Below, piece after piece: positions 22,602 through 35,400 of a stretch of 64,000 nt of DNA (position 1 is the stretch's first letter; every line of letters starts with the position of its first letter). The notes beneath the pieces were generated by a model. The model worked only from the letters and a program-made list of their open reading frames with translations. It did not search any database and had not been told where the DNA came from. Location: assembly GCF_027942865.1 (NCBI RefSeq), contig NC_134515.1:3604839-3668838 (forward strand), written 5' to 3'. A program made the position numbers and the translations under genes. This stretch comes from Odontesthes bonariensis (lineage: Eukaryota > Chordata > Actinopteri > Atheriniformes > Atherinopsidae).

Positions 22602-22971
22602 GCCTTTAACATGCTAACTGAGGCCTGCAGAGTCTGAGATGTAGCTCTTGGGTTTCTGACCTTGGAGTGACCTTTAACCCTTAACATGCTAACTGAGGCC
22701 TGCAGAGTCTGAGATGTAGCTCTTGGGTTTTTGACCTTGGAGTGACCTTTAACCTTTAACATGCTAACTGAGGCCTGCAGAGTATGAGATGAAGCTCTTG
22801 GGTTTCTGACCTTGGGGTGACCTTTAACCTTTAACATGCTAACTGAGGCCTGCAGAGTCTGAGATGTAGCTCTTGGGTTTTTGACCTTGGAGTGACCTTT
22901 AACCTTTAACATGCTAACTGAGGCCTGCAGAGTCTGAGATGTAGCTCTTGGGTTTCTGACCTTGGGGTGAC
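22602..22971. repeat. 75-bp minisatellite, about 5 units
   Basis: Largest array of the unit described at 13294. It starts directly at the 3' tail of the L2 LINE, so the LINE lies inside the minisatellite. The minus strand is open through all units as 25-residue repeats (MLKVKGH..., ending in the phrase LQASVS). Confidence 0.9.
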
Positions 22972-23885
22972 CTTGCTGGGACGTCCACTCCTGGGAAGGT
23001 TGACAGCTGGAACTGAACAGGCAGGAAGAAACTGATTGAATGCTTTCTAACTTCCTTTAAGTTAGATAACATTTAACCAGTTTCTTCCTGCCTGTCACGC
23101 TATGATCGTATCTGCTTGACCTGGGTTACCCTGACATAAAAAAAAAGCCTTATGTAAGTTCTGCTCTGTATTAGAATTAAGAATAGACTGCAGGATATCG
23201 TTTTCCAGGGGTTTGTTGGTTTCAGATTTCACTTTATTTCCGGTGCAGCCTGTGCCGATGATGGTGCAGCAAAAAGATATCATTAAGTCAATGAGCATCA
23301 GGACAAGAACTGCAAACAACGGTCCAGTTGAATAGTCTAGTTATTAATATTATTATATTATAATATTATTATTATTAATCTGTATTTAATCAACACCCAG
23401 GATGAGAGCTGTTTGAATTCTCCAAATGCTGAGGAAAGGAGCTCCAGTGTCTCCTTTATTATCTCCTTTAGCAAAGGATACACCGGCCATTGTTTATGGG
23501 AGAAAGGAGATAATTCTGTCCCATAATTCCTTGCGGCCTCAGCTTTCAGAAAGACGATCAAATATTTATTTCCAGTCATTTTTTCATTCATGTCGACAAA
23601 TTCAACTTCAGTACAGCAGTGCTTGGAGCTAAGAGTGAATGTCAGACTGTTGTTCACCATTTAAAATGTTTGGAAATGTGATAATTGGCATTAAAAGGAC
23701 AGAAAATATTTTGGTTTGTTTTTCACAAAACTTTTTGGCAGTCATTTCTGCTTAATAAAAAAAGTGGGAATGTTCAGCTGTGACAAAGAGGAAGAAACAA
23801 ATGTTTCCTCATTCCAGGACAAAACACCTGACAGTGGTGCCGGTAATCTGTGAAAAGATTAAACGATTGAAACATTTTGAGAAAC
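22972..23885. other. Non-coding region upstream of CTL1, with a possible broken exon
   Basis: Contains a hairpin (about 23018-23095), an AT trinucleotide tract near 23343-23385, and a minus-strand stretch at 23330-23170 that encodes a hydrophobic segment (LVLMLIDLMISFCCTIIGTG) and a short polar tail. The stretch is conserved in copy 2 (about 50630-50480) but frameshifted there by an added G. It could be a relic exon of a membrane protein or chance; no gene is claimed. Confidence 0.35.
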
Positions 23886-23893
23886 TATATAAA
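23886..23893 (+). promoter_or_regulatory. TATA box of CTL1 and 5' leader exon
   Basis: TATATAAA, identical in CTL2. It is followed by a short non-coding leader exon that ends at 23974 with GCAAAG|GTAACA. The ATG lies in the next exon at 24386. The start of transcription, expected near 23917, is inferred from the TATA spacing. Confidence 0.7.
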
Positions 23894-24385
23894 GATCCAT
23901 CCTCTCAGAGGTTTTGTACATCCTCTCTTCGTTTCAGAGGGTAGACTCGACTCACTGGACTGACTGCTGCAAAGGTAACACTTTACAGTTTCTATTCTTA
24001 CAGATTTTTAACCACGTTTAATTTTTTATTGATGTAAATCTGAAACTAACAGAAATTGTATGAATCGAGTTTCTCAAAACCAGACTAACAACCAGATAAG
24101 GTGGTTGGCGTTTGAATCGTTCCAGCATGTATTCACTCAAAAGGGCCTCGGGGGTTTGTTCATGCTCTAAAGTTCAGTCTGTGTTCAATATGTCTGATGA
24201 AATCCCACAGAGAAAGTTAGAAGCATCAGAATATCTTTAACATTTTCTCACACAGTCCACACCGTTGAACAGGCTTCATTCCACAACTGGATTCTCCTCC
24301 CATGCGTGTGCAGTGGGACAAAGTCAGTGATTGTCTGTGTAACCGTGTAGATGTAACTTAATTTAATTTCTTTGTCTCTTCTCAG

Positions 24386-27300
24386 ATGGCTTCAGGTTTT
24401 AACTTGGTTTTCTTCGGCTTCATCAGCAGCCTCTTGATTGTTCAGTGTGTGAGTATAATTAACTCTGTGTCACTTTCATGGCCATGTTAGCTTACCGAGG
24501 TAAAGACGGAAGCATTGATGTATATGTGCTCAGAAATGACTGACTTCATTGAAATTAAATGTGTATTCACAAAGTAATTTATTCAGATGAGTTTTATTTG
24601 TGCCACCAGTGAAAGGAATGCTACAGAACTGTAGCGTCCGCTCCATGATAGTATTAGCTTTGAATCACAGATCCTGCTCCAACAGATGACGTCAGCTTCA
24701 TAACTGCAGCTTTTTTAGCCTAAATATGGGAGAGGAATATGATAGTTTTGAAAAGTACAAAGTCTTTACAGGTTTCAACCTGCTTTTGTGTTCACAGAGA
24801 TCTGTCCAGAAAGAGGTTGAGCCAGGTTGGTAGTTATAATTTATTTACTGTTGAACAGCTGTTGGAGGATTTTGTGCAAATTAATGAAAAATAAAAGATT
24901 TTTATGACGGTTATGACAGTGAAAAGTGCAGCTTTAATCATGGGTCAAATTCCTGTATTTTGCACTTATTATCTTCTGTCTAATACAAAAACTGTGGCAG
25001 TTCCTCCTGGCAGTTCCTCTGGCTGTCCTCCTGGATGGACGCAGTTCGGCTCTCGCTGTTTCATTTTCATCGGCACAGGAAAGACTTGGATTGATGCAAT
25101 GGTAAGTAACAGAGCAATATATTATTTCCTTCGAAACAAAGCAGAAAGCAAAATTTCTGCTAATTGTAAGTATTTCTCAAATGGTTTTAGAAAAAGTTTA
25201 ACCTTTAAAAAGGGTCATCTATAGTCCTTTTTTCTGAGTTTTTCTTTGTGCTATTGAAAATGATATCAAGTATTTTCTTGGTATCTGTATCATCTTTGAA
25301 ACCTTATTATTGTGACAAAACAACTACGGTCTTATTTGTAGCTGTGCATTTTCTGTCTGAACATTGGGCTTCATGCAAGAACATTTTCGTATTTTATTCT
25401 AAATTTCTCTAATTTTTCTCGTACGAAGGTCTCGTACCAGCATGCAACGTCAGATTCAACAAATGCTCTTAACTTCAGAAAAAGTGTATAAACGACCTGC
25501 GTGAATGATGAATCCCACCTGTGCGTATTAAGGCTGTGCTTCCTCTGTCCTGTACCAGGAAGTGTTGAGTCATGAAAACGGCATCAAGGTGCAAAAATAA
25601 CAACTTTAGGGGCTCTGAGACTGAAGTTCTGCTTTCAGAGATCCAAAAAGGAAAATCTGTCATTTTCGAAATAAAGAAGAAATGGTTTGATAGGAAAATG
25701 GCTTAAAAAAGCTTTATGACTGCAACTAAAGCCGTGCAATCAGTTGTTGCCTCATCATGATGGCTCTTTGATGGGGCGGTCCATAAGGGGGGTCTTCTGG
25801 CACCACAGCTTCTGGTCTGCCTGGGCTGGTTCAGGTAGTAGGAGACCCTCGTTCATGGCAATATTGTGCAAATCTGGCATGCCTTCTCGGGGCTGTAGAG
25901 CAGTTTGCCCCCCGCTGTATCGAGACACACCCACCTGGCCTTCAGCTCAGTGTGCTTCACAACAGCACGGGTGCTTTGATGCGTATATGTGTGCAGTGTA
26001 TTGCCCCGATTATGTTTGGCAGTCCAGCCACGGCATGAAAGTCCCTCTTAATTTGTACTTGTTGGACAGCGGTGTATGGGAATATGATGTACCATGGGTG
26101 ATAAACTGATGAGAGCTTTGATGACCAAGGGGAGTGCACGACTCACAGAGGACTGGGACACCCCCGATCTGTCTCCAAACTCCCTCTGAAAGGTTCCAGT
26201 GGCCAAAAATCCAAGGGTGGTGAGGACCTGGACGTATGGAGGAATTGGGTTTGATCGGCGTGTTTCTCTCTGGAGTTCTAGCAAGCTGCATATTTGCAGC
26301 AGCACAGTCCTTGGCAATCTAAATCACGATGTCAGCCATTCGTCTGTCTCCACATGGGTATCTACACGTTCTCGAAACACACGCTCCCCTCCAAGAGCCT
26401 GGCGCGCTAATGCATCCAAAAGTAGTAAATCAGCGGCTGGTTACACTTCCCATGTAATGTATATATTTATTTATGTTTGCTTCAAAGTAATTAAATGTAC
26501 AATCCATTAGTAAAGCAAACTTGATTGGAATAACAGCGGACTATTTTACAAAACTCCTACGACAGGTCTGGATCACTCGTTATTCTGTTTGTAACCTGAA
26601 AGAAAACGTAAAATACGAAAAGATTGGTGAATGCGCAAATTCTCTTAAATCACTCGTACGCACGTATTAAGAACAAATCTGTGCGTATGAACGGTTGTTG
26701 CATGAGGCCCAATGTGTTCATGTTGCAGTGGAGCTCTGAATGCTCAGCACATATTACACTCTTCATCTTTTAAATATGTCTACTCAAAGTTCACCACAAA
26801 AAATACACTTTTTGACTGAACTCTTCTCACTCTTGTCAGTGACGATGGCATCACGATCTTTAAACAGTCTGAGATAAATAATCTTGTTTTCACTGTTAGA
26901 GATTGTTAAAAAACACTAACGAATTAAACTAAATTGAACTAAAGAATAAGTGATGGAGTATTAAAAAACCTTTAACATAACAAGGTTTTTCTCATCATGA
27001 TCACAAAGTGCTGCCTAAATTAGATTAACTAGCAAGTTATGTCCATGATGTTCCTCTAACTTGAAGGCACTTCTCCCTAAAATCTCTTTTTCCCCCACTC
27101 TGTTTTGATTGTTAGCATTTTTGCATATCTATTGGTGGGAATCTGGCTTCAGTCCACTCTGCTGATGAGAACATCTTCCTCAGTGAACTGGTTAAGAAAG
27201 TGACCGGCGCTCATCACCACGTCTGGGTTGGAGGTTTTGACATAGTTGCAGTAAGTTACACGGTGCAATTTATCAAATTAAGTTTTTACTGAATGTGTGA

Positions 27301-28717
27301 GACTATTTTACATGAATAAAATACAATTATTCATTTGTAATGTTTTGTTGACACATAACTCATCAATCACACACTTAATAAATGGTCTTTTATGAGGCAG
27401 CAGGTTGCAGCTTTGGTAAATCTGATTTATTATACTGCTGTGTATTTCTCCATACTACACAATGTATTTCCTCTTTCAGGACAAAAAGTGGCTGTGGACT
27501 GATGGATCAGACTTTAACTACAGGCGCTGGCATACTGGGCTGCCTGACAACCAGGGAGGAATTGAGCACTGTCTTGAGATCAATTATGGAGGTACAAACA
27601 GAGGTTCCACTACACTTTTATGGACAGCATATGGACACTGACAGTGTTCTCACTTTTTATGTCAACATCACATGAAGTCGCAGTGACAGCAGAATGTTTA
27701 AACATCAACACTTCATTTTAACTGATATGTGAACAAACTATTTACAGGAAATAACATGAAACTAACTCATTCAACCTGCTGTAGGCTACGATGAACCCAG
27801 AGCACCATCATGGTTGGCCTGGACTTAAAATGGGTGCTGGCTTGAGCATAGTCAAACAAAGGAGGCTGCAGCAGAAGCAGGTGTCATTAGGCTTTGTGTT
27901 TTTGCCTCAGAAAGACAACTTTACATGTATTCATTTTGCTCCAAAGGCTGATCTCAGTTACCTGCTCTGTATAAAAAACACGTATTTGAGGGATTGGATC
28001 TGAATGAGTCCTAAATCCATCTCAACTGTGTTCACACCTGTTTTTAGAACTGTGAACCTGTGATTGGATCATGACGATCACATGTTCGCACCGAGTCTGA
28101 GCAGGCCCACAGATGAGCTGCAGGCCAGCAGTCCGTAGCTCTGCAGTGTGCTGTAGCATCCGGATAGCAAGTTATATGAAGTACAGTTTCAAGCTCATAG
28201 ATGATGAGCACATGAGCCTGTAGAACAGCTAATTAATAACACACTCTCACCCCAAACTGGGCAGGAGGTCTACTGCATGTGGTTTAGAGACAGTGTTGCT
28301 ATGAACTACTTAAGTTTCTGGTGCTTGTTCTCATGTTTAAATCTGTTAAAATGACAGACGTCTTTCCCGTTTTTCCATTTTTCAATGATGGAAAATATTT
28401 GCCTAACAAGACACTTGGCACAAATATAAGTATTTGTTTTAAGATGTTTGATTTTTATTGAGATATTTGGAGACATCCCAGCCCGCTTTGTGCTGTAGGG
28501 TCACAGTGTCGTGTTTAAGAAGCATTTGAAAATGTTCACAGACAGAGATATTCAACACACTCTTATGCACTGGAACAGGAACAAGCTTGTGTAAAAACCT
28601 AAATTAATGCATGTTTCTCCATGTTTGTTTTTTCTAAAAAATCTCCAAACAGCAACCTACTGGAACGATGCACCATGTCACCATGGAAGATATTTCATTT
28701 GTGGAAAGAATCTGTGA
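24386..28717 (+). CDS. Secreted C-type lectin, ladderlectin / type II AFP-like (CTL1)
   Basis: Small secreted C-type lectin; relatives are fish plasma and mucus lectins that bind sugars with calcium. Exons: 24386-24448, 24798-24825, 25001-25101, 27116-27250, 27480-27591 and 28653-28717, all GT-AG. The total of 504 bp gives 167 aa. The signal peptide is residues 1 to about 21. The lectin domain spans about 39-165, opening with [13 protein letters not shown]. It has six canonical cysteines (39, 50, 67, 140, 155, 163), the WVGG core (101-104), a sugar-specificity triplet LPD (130-132; EPN or QPD in well-known members) and the WND calcium-site motif (150-152). The atypical triplet makes calcium/sugar binding uncertain. 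Intron 4 holds a Harbinger insertion absent from CTL2. A leader exon and TATA box lie upstream and AATAAA at 28898. An alternative acceptor at 25014 would shorten exon 4. Confidence 0.9.
25366..26710. mobile_element. PIF/Harbinger element in CTL1 intron 4
   Basis: Same family as 11369 (ends GGGCTTCATGCAAG / TTGCATGAGGCCC) but more degenerate and shorter. Nuclease fragments lie on the minus strand at 26317-25957, again with GAIHCTH. The Myb fragment (about 25570-25710) is truncated. CTL2 lacks this element, so it inserted after the duplication or was lost from copy 2. The target duplication is not clear. Confidence 0.8.
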
Positions 28718-28897
28718 TGCATCCGGCCATGTCAGCAACAAGGATAATCTCAGGCCTCATCACTCTTTTCTGTTCTAATCAAACACTTCCAGATTAACAC
28801 AGACCAAAAGAGCTCTTATGATTATGATTTCTGATTTTTTTCATCATATATTAACTCTGCATTTATTAATTCGACTGTAGATTTTATCTGCACGTTC

Positions 28898-28903
28898 AAT
28901 AAA
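28898..28903 (+). other. Polyadenylation signal of CTL1
   Basis: AATAAA about 180 bases after the CTL1 stop codon, conserved at the same place in CTL2 (58032-58037). Confidence 0.75.
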
Positions 28904-30424
28904 AATCCTCCAAATGCTGTTCTGAATCACTCTGTTCTGTGGTTTCTTGTGTCCTTTCTATGGTTTTATGTTTTTGGTGCAGCTGGCTGAAGGCTTCTGT
29001 GTGAAGATGTGGGCCTACATTAGGGGCTTCTTCTCTGCTCACAGCGTGCACGTTTACATGAAACATGAGGGAAACAAACTATTGTGTTAGTCCAACCAAA
29101 GTTGAACAGAATCAAGCTTCTCAGATCTGGACTAACACTCCCAGATGATGCAGTTGTGGATGGAACCACTCTGTCAGGCTTGGACTAAAGAGGAGACTCA
29201 GATGCAGAGAGTTGGCGGAAGGGCAGACTTTATTAAAAGGGAACTGCGGTATTTTCAACATTAAGCCTCTTTTCTGAGTCGTCTGCAATGTTTCAGAACC
29301 CCCCTCACCACTTTTTTGATGTTTACTGCTGTCTCCGGTATTTGCCTAATTTTGATTCTTCTCAACCTGCTTCAGAATGGCAAGTCATGTGCATGTCTAG
29401 AAAGGTCCGTAAAAGCACAATAAACGTTCGTTTTCAAAAGCATCAACTCACCGGAGTGGTTACTGGTGTGCACTGGTAATCCAGATCAAATTTCGTTGCG
29501 AAAAGTTGCTTCTGTCGTGTTTTATTTGACATTTTGTAAATCCCATTGAGTTCTATGGAAGACTGGATGTTCGTTGATATTACTCCGCCATCAAGTGGTG
29601 TGGAGTATAGCAAGTCAGATTCAACTGCTGAGCAGAAGTTTATCCACGGCTGTGAGGTGGCTAAGAAAATAGTGCGAGCATGAACGAGCTGCCAATTTTT
29701 CCAATTTTCTGAGGCCCCCCTAGCGCCCCCTGGCGGCCCCCACTTTGAAAACCACTGGTCTAACCAACTGATTGGTTTCATAGATAAGTACAGCTGAGTA
29801 TCATCTGCAAAGCATTGAAAATGTAGAGAGGGTTCAGGCTGTGTTGGAGAATAAAGGAGCTCAGTGCAGATATTCACTTTAAAGCTGCTTAGAACTGAAC
29901 AAACTCTGTTTCTGTCTCAGATTCTATGTTTATGTTCATGTTTACACGGTTCAGCTATCTACAGGTATCAACAAGGGTTGGCTTGAGACTCCTGCAGTGT
30001 GCTGATACTTAAGTATTGTTTAATCTTGTTTAAAGTGGAACTCTATGGTAAGGAGGAGGCACCTGTCACCTGTTTGCATGGATGCATGTTTCCCTCCCAG
30101 TAATGCTGCATTCAACAACAGAACTCCAAGTTTCACATCTCTGACCAGAAACATGTTCATGAACACGGAGCATGAAAGCTGATTTTATGAAGCCTAAACA
30201 TGTTGCTTTTCAAGCAGTTAAACCACTTTATCTCTTTGAGATCAGATCAATCTGTTTGCACCTCAGTCTGGCTTCAGTGTTTAACAAGTCAGAAAATAAT
30301 ATAATACCACGAGACTGCAAGCTGTAAATGAAAGGAAAGTTTATTCATGTAGCTCAAAGAAAACTGACGCAGAATAACAGAACAAAAGAAAAAGACGAGT
30401 TGATCACAAAGGATATTGAATCAG
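28904..30424. mobile_element. Inter-unit region with LINE and DNA-transposon remnants
   Basis: No host gene is supported. The minus strand at 29877-29755 encodes an RT fragment (FADDTQLYLSMKP) of an L2-type LINE. It is cut at 29755 by a sequence ending in TTTGAAAACCACTG (29736-29757), which resembles a hAT terminus; its other end was not found. A block at 29236-29560 that begins AAAGGGAACTGCGGTA looks like a dispersed DNA-transposon fragment. The stretch at 29900-30424 shows nothing recognisable. Confidence 0.5.
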
Positions 30425-32423
30425 TGTTACAATTAGAGTCATATTAAAGAAAATCAATACTATCTAATCACATGTGTATTAACACTGTGGTCCAAACGTC
30501 ACCGGCCTCGTCTCCCAACAGCTATAAAGTGAACTTTATTCTAAATGGTGTATTTGGATTTTTTCAGGATTCGATTGGTTGATTATTGATTCAATATATA
30601 TTGAATTTAAAGCATGAATTTGATGATGTCATCTTCTTTTCGGTGATGTCCTCAAATGGCAGGAGCTGCAAAAGACCAGGTAAAAACTGAATTTCAGTCA
30701 GAAGAAATCAGCACCAAAATGTGGCAGAAAAACCTTTTGTTAACACACTGTGAATGTGGTTTGGTGGGAATAATCATGTCTTCTGCAGCTTTTTAGGAAA
30801 CATGCGGAGGAATTAAATAAAAAGATATACAATGAGATAAATAACTGACAGAAATGGACTAGAATACGAAACATAAGAAAGGAACTATTAAACCAACGCA
30901 GAAAAACACAGACCATGACAACCTGACATCACACTTCATGGTGTTCACTGAGTTGAGTCACATGATGAATATCTCCATCACAACTGAGCCAGTAAAATTG
31001 ACCAATCACGTTTAGTTTTGTCCCTAAGTCATTGCTGTCCCGGTTCAAACCCTCCATGTGGGACGCTGTGGTCACTAAACACGTATTTTCTGTGCAGAAA
31101 AAGTGAACTACGCCCACTCTTGCTGCTCCATGAGCAGCATTCTCATTGAAAACTGGCGTAAGCATCCAGGTGTTGGGTTAGAAGTAATGCTGATCAGAGC
31201 CAGAGCCCATAAATACCCCCGAACACTGCAGAGTCACTTGATGCGGGACTGAATTCTGATCATGTTCCTGTAATACTCAACAACACCAGATGTTAGTGGG
31301 CTTCACATTTCATCAAATCTTTCCATGACAGCTTAGCAACCATAACTAGGTTTGCAGTTCAGTCAGATTTCTTATATCCATTTGCTCAGACATGAACTGT
31401 AAATGTTAGCATGTCAAGCTGTGTAGCTCACAAAGTTATGCGGTGGAACTACAAAAGTCAAGCTAGAGCTCATATTCAGCTGTGATTGTTGCAGCTGATC
31501 CTCAGCTGTGTTGGTGTCCGAGCCTTTGGTTCAGGTTGTGGAGCAGTTAGCATCGCTCTCATTCTTTTTGTAGCTTCTCCAACTTCTATCCCAGCAGCAT
31601 CTCATGTCACAGCCCCACACACATTTTAAAGCAGCTTCAGTACATTGCTGCCACCTGGTGGTATAAGCATTACCACCAGTGTAACCTTAGCAGCTTGTTT
31701 AATCCCACTGTGCAGATCAACATGTGTTTGTGTGGAAGTTCAGCCATTAACGGATCCCAGATATCAGCAGAGCTCTCTGTGTTGTCAGCAGCTTTTATAT
31801 CTTTACAGCAGAGTCACTTCCAAACACCAACGTGAGTCGGGGTCAATCTGAAATACCAGCTTCCAGAGAAAGTTGATTCTCATGATTGGAAACTGTTTTT
31901 GACCAATAAAGGTTAACTTGAATAGGCTTTCGTTTCTGGTTAATATAGAAAATAAATGTGACCTCATGGCTCTGTTTAACACTACCTGGTTTCAGTAAAT
32001 AGTCCATAAAAGGCCTGTCGGAGCTATTTGTTATTTTGTAATATTTGGCTCACTTATTATTTAGTTACCTTTTGGGGGTTTAGTTTTGGGGAATACACCT
32101 TTTTTGGTTGTTTATGATATTTAGTATTTTTTGAGTTAATTTGGGTATTTAACTATGCTTTTATTTTGAAGGCACTGGTTAGCTGGGGCTCACTGGGAGA
32201 GTTTTATTAGATGGGCAGGCAGTCACAGGTGAGCAGGCACCTGGGAGGGCTAATGGTTTTTGACCAGGGCAAGAGAGGCGGCAAAGGCAAAGTTCTTTGT
32301 TCGTTTGCTTGGTTTGAAGAATAAACCTAAAGAAACAATTTTTTTTTTGCCTGGACAATGGACTCATTTATCCTGCGTAAATTCACTCCCTAGCTGTCTC
32401 AGTGGCTGTTTGATTTCATTTAG
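30425..32423. other. Non-coding flank downstream of RBL2
   Basis: Copy of 1-1808 with an extra block at about 32010-32210, and no gene. A minus-strand 78-codon open stretch at 31165-30929 has no recognisable family. Confidence 0.7.
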
Positions 32424-32429
32424 TTTATT
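32424..32429 (-). other. Polyadenylation signal of RBL2
   Basis: AATAAA on the minus strand just beyond the RBL2 stop at 32448, matching 1809-1814. Confidence 0.6.
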
Positions 32430-32447
32430 ATTGTTTTGATTTTTTGA

Positions 32448-35400
32448 TTATTGACACTGAGGACGAGTAGTCCATAAAAGGCCTTTAAAGTACTTACATA
32501 TGCATATGTAGGTCACCTCCAGGTACTTGTATGTGCCAACACAGGGGTCTCCAAACATTGAGTTGCTTGCTTTGACAGAACAGCTGCTTTTCCCATTGCA
32601 GCTGTGGATGAAACAGGAGCTTTAACATGGACTGAGGGAACATGGGTGCTATTAGATGGAGGATTGGAGTAAAGTAACATTCTGTACCTGGCAGCAACTT
32701 CACTCGCAGGCCTTGAGCAGAGGATATTTTGGACCTGATCGGTAGGACGCCCAAAAATGCACGTGTTCCTGTCACTGCGTCCATAATCGGCCCCGAGGAC
32801 AGATATAACCTGCCCCTCACCTGACGAACAGAGAAGTTAGATACCCAGCTGGTGAAAGCAAGGAAAACACAAACATGTATATTTATGGCATCAATCCAAT
32901 GAAAATACAAGAATCTCACCACACTGAAGGTTTGCCAGAGAAAATTCACACGCTACACTTCGGACTGTTGGAGCAACAGAAATCACATGAGAAACAGAAA
33001 TCACCTCTGTTCAGCTGTTATGAGTTCAGTTTGATGCCACAGACCTGCAGGGAAGCAGCCGTAGGTGGTGTCCAGGTACTTGTAGATGCCATGGCAGGGA
33101 TCAGAGGTACGAACGACGTTTGCATTGATTTCACACACTTTCTTACCGTCACATCTGCAGGAGCAAAAGGAAGGAAAAGAGCTTGTTTCCAGGTTTGAAT
33201 AGAGGGATTCAAGGTAAACACAAGAAACTTGTGCTAAAGAAAAATAAATAAATAAAAAGAACCAGACTCAGTGAATAATTCCCTATACTATAGATCAGTG
33301 AGCACCAACATATCATTGGGGTCATCAGGTGGGAACCTCCTTTCATCAGTGTTTCGTCTAGTTGGGCCCACAACACCTCCAGGAGGCTAGAGAGTGATCA
33401 CTGGCGTTCCAGAGTCACTCCCCTAATGCCAGCCAACACTGCTCCTCACACCACAACAACCATCTTTTTTTTCTGGGCTTTTTATGCCTTTAATGATAGG
33501 ACAGTTGGAGAGAGACAGGAATGCAAGGGGCAGAGAGAGGGGGGAGACATGCAGCAAAGGGCCGCTCGGTGCGGGACTCGAACCGGGGCCAGCTGCAGCG
33601 AGGACTATAGCCTCTGTACATGGGGCGGCTGCTTAACCCACTACGCCACCGACCACCCCAACAACCATCTTTTACAGCCACAAGCTACCCCAGCCTCTCA
33701 CCAACTGCACAACAGTCACAGCGAGGATGCAAACCCTGGTTCGGGTAGGGGGTAATGAAAATATAGAGGGTGCCAGAGGTGGAGGCAGGACAAGACACAC
33801 CAGCAGATTCAGCCGACAAACTCACCTAAACAGTCCTATAATCACTAAAAATGCCAGCAAAATCAAAGCCATACAACTCACTCAAAGCCAACTTACCCAA
33901 AATGGCCGCCTGGTTTCAAAAGGATCACATGGGCCAAACCCTCCACTTAAATATCTTGAACTTCTTCTTTGCTTTTTCAAAAGTCTGTTTACCCTAAGTG
34001 CTCCCCCTGCTGGGCCCCCAGCTGCTATTGCTTCTTCTAATCCAAATCCACTGACTGGATTTTACTGCCTCATCTGGCACTTCCTTCACTATTTTCCTCA
34101 CACTCTGTCCACTTACACCCAGCTCCCTCAACAATGAGACAACAGACTTTGCAACAAATCCTTTACATCCTACTTCCACTGGACAGATTCTAACTTTCCA
34201 TCCTCGCTGCTCTGCTTCTGCCCCCAACTCTACATATCTAAGCTTTTTCCTTTCATATGCTTCTGCTACTAATTCCTCCCAAGGAACAGTCAGCTCTATG
34301 AAATAGACTCTCATCCTACTCCTAGACCACAAGACTATATCAGGCCTTAGATTTGTAGAGGCTATCTCCTGGGGAACAACAAACGTATTTTCTAAATCTA
34401 CCTGCATCTCCCAATCACAAGCATCCTCCAAGCTGCCGTGTCTCCTTATCGTCTTATAAACTTTCTCCCCCTCTTGAACAAACTGAATTGCAACTCTCTT
34501 CACCTTAGACCTTCCTAAGTTTACCAGCCTTTGTTTATCTTCAATACCTGCAGCTAAGCTTCTTAATACTTGGTCATGTCGCCATGTATACCGGCCTTGT
34601 GACAGACTAACCTTACAACCTGACAAGATATGCCTTAGAGTTGCAGTACCTGAACATAACGAACATAACGGGTCTCCATTTACCCAGAGTTTCAGGTTCT
34701 GGGAAGTTGGTCATACATCATATGTTGCCCCTACCAAAAATCTAATACTCCTTTCCTTCATACTCCACAGTTCTTTCCAACTAAGCTTTTTCTTCTCTAC
34801 ACCTTCACAATTCAACCACCGTCCCTGCTTAGCCTGAGCCACTGCCTTTGCACCCCTTAACATTTCCTCCTGTCTACGAACCTGCTCAACAACTAGCTTT
34901 CTCTTCTCCTTGGGACCTGCTCTACTCCACACTGGTTTGCCTAGGCCAAGCCCCAAGCCTCCCCGGCCTATTTGCATATTACCCACAATCTCTGCATGTC
35001 TAAGAGTTGCTTCTCCCTCCTGAGCTGCCATTCTTGGATTCCACTTTCTCCCACTTTACTAACTACCACATCTTTACTTGGACCCCTTCTGTTCACTCTA
35101 TACATGCTGCCTCTGGGTCAAATTCTGAAGAACTCTAAAGACAGTGGCCACAAACAGTGGCCACATCAACCTATAGGAAACAATCCAAACCGCAGACACC
35201 ACAGCTTCAACTTTCCTGGAAGCCCTGATTTATCTATTCTATCCAGTCCCTCAGCAACATCTTTCTGAAACTGCACTGCCTGCTCTCCATCATTCATGTC
35301 TGCCTGGTACCACCTGCCTAAACTCTTTACTGCCTTTTCCCTAATTATTGGAATGTTTTCTTCATCAATTACAAACTTTCTATCACTTAATTTCCCTCTA

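Larger units (their letters stand above)
19353..22603 (+). mobile_element. L2-like LINE (copy 1), interrupted twice
   Basis: The plus strand encodes a reverse transcriptase with [17 protein letters not shown] and YADDTQIY (19440-19645), continuing at 20857 (DCLEQVKKWMNQNF...) and to 21602 (FKSRLKTFLF). The 3' end carries a typical fish L2 tail with TATATAAATAAAGATGCC and TGCCT repeats. A Harbinger-type element (19649-20855) and a hAT-type element (21684-22503) are inserted. Frameshifts near 21300 also break it. Copy 2 at 48990 lacks both insertions. Confidence 0.85.
1..29008. repeat. Tandem segmental duplication, copy 1
   Basis: This segment reappears in the same orientation and order as 30425 to about 58139. 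The first bases of the window match those at 30425, and similarity ends at about 29008 / 58139, where the flanks after the C-type lectin genes diverge. It carries RBL1 and CTL1. The left boundary lies outside the window. Differences between the copies are mostly single bases plus clear insertions and deletions of transposable elements. Confidence 0.95.

Noticed and set aside
22602..22971. CRISPR-like direct repeats
   Set aside because: Units are contiguous 75-bp copies without unique spacers, in a eukaryotic genome.
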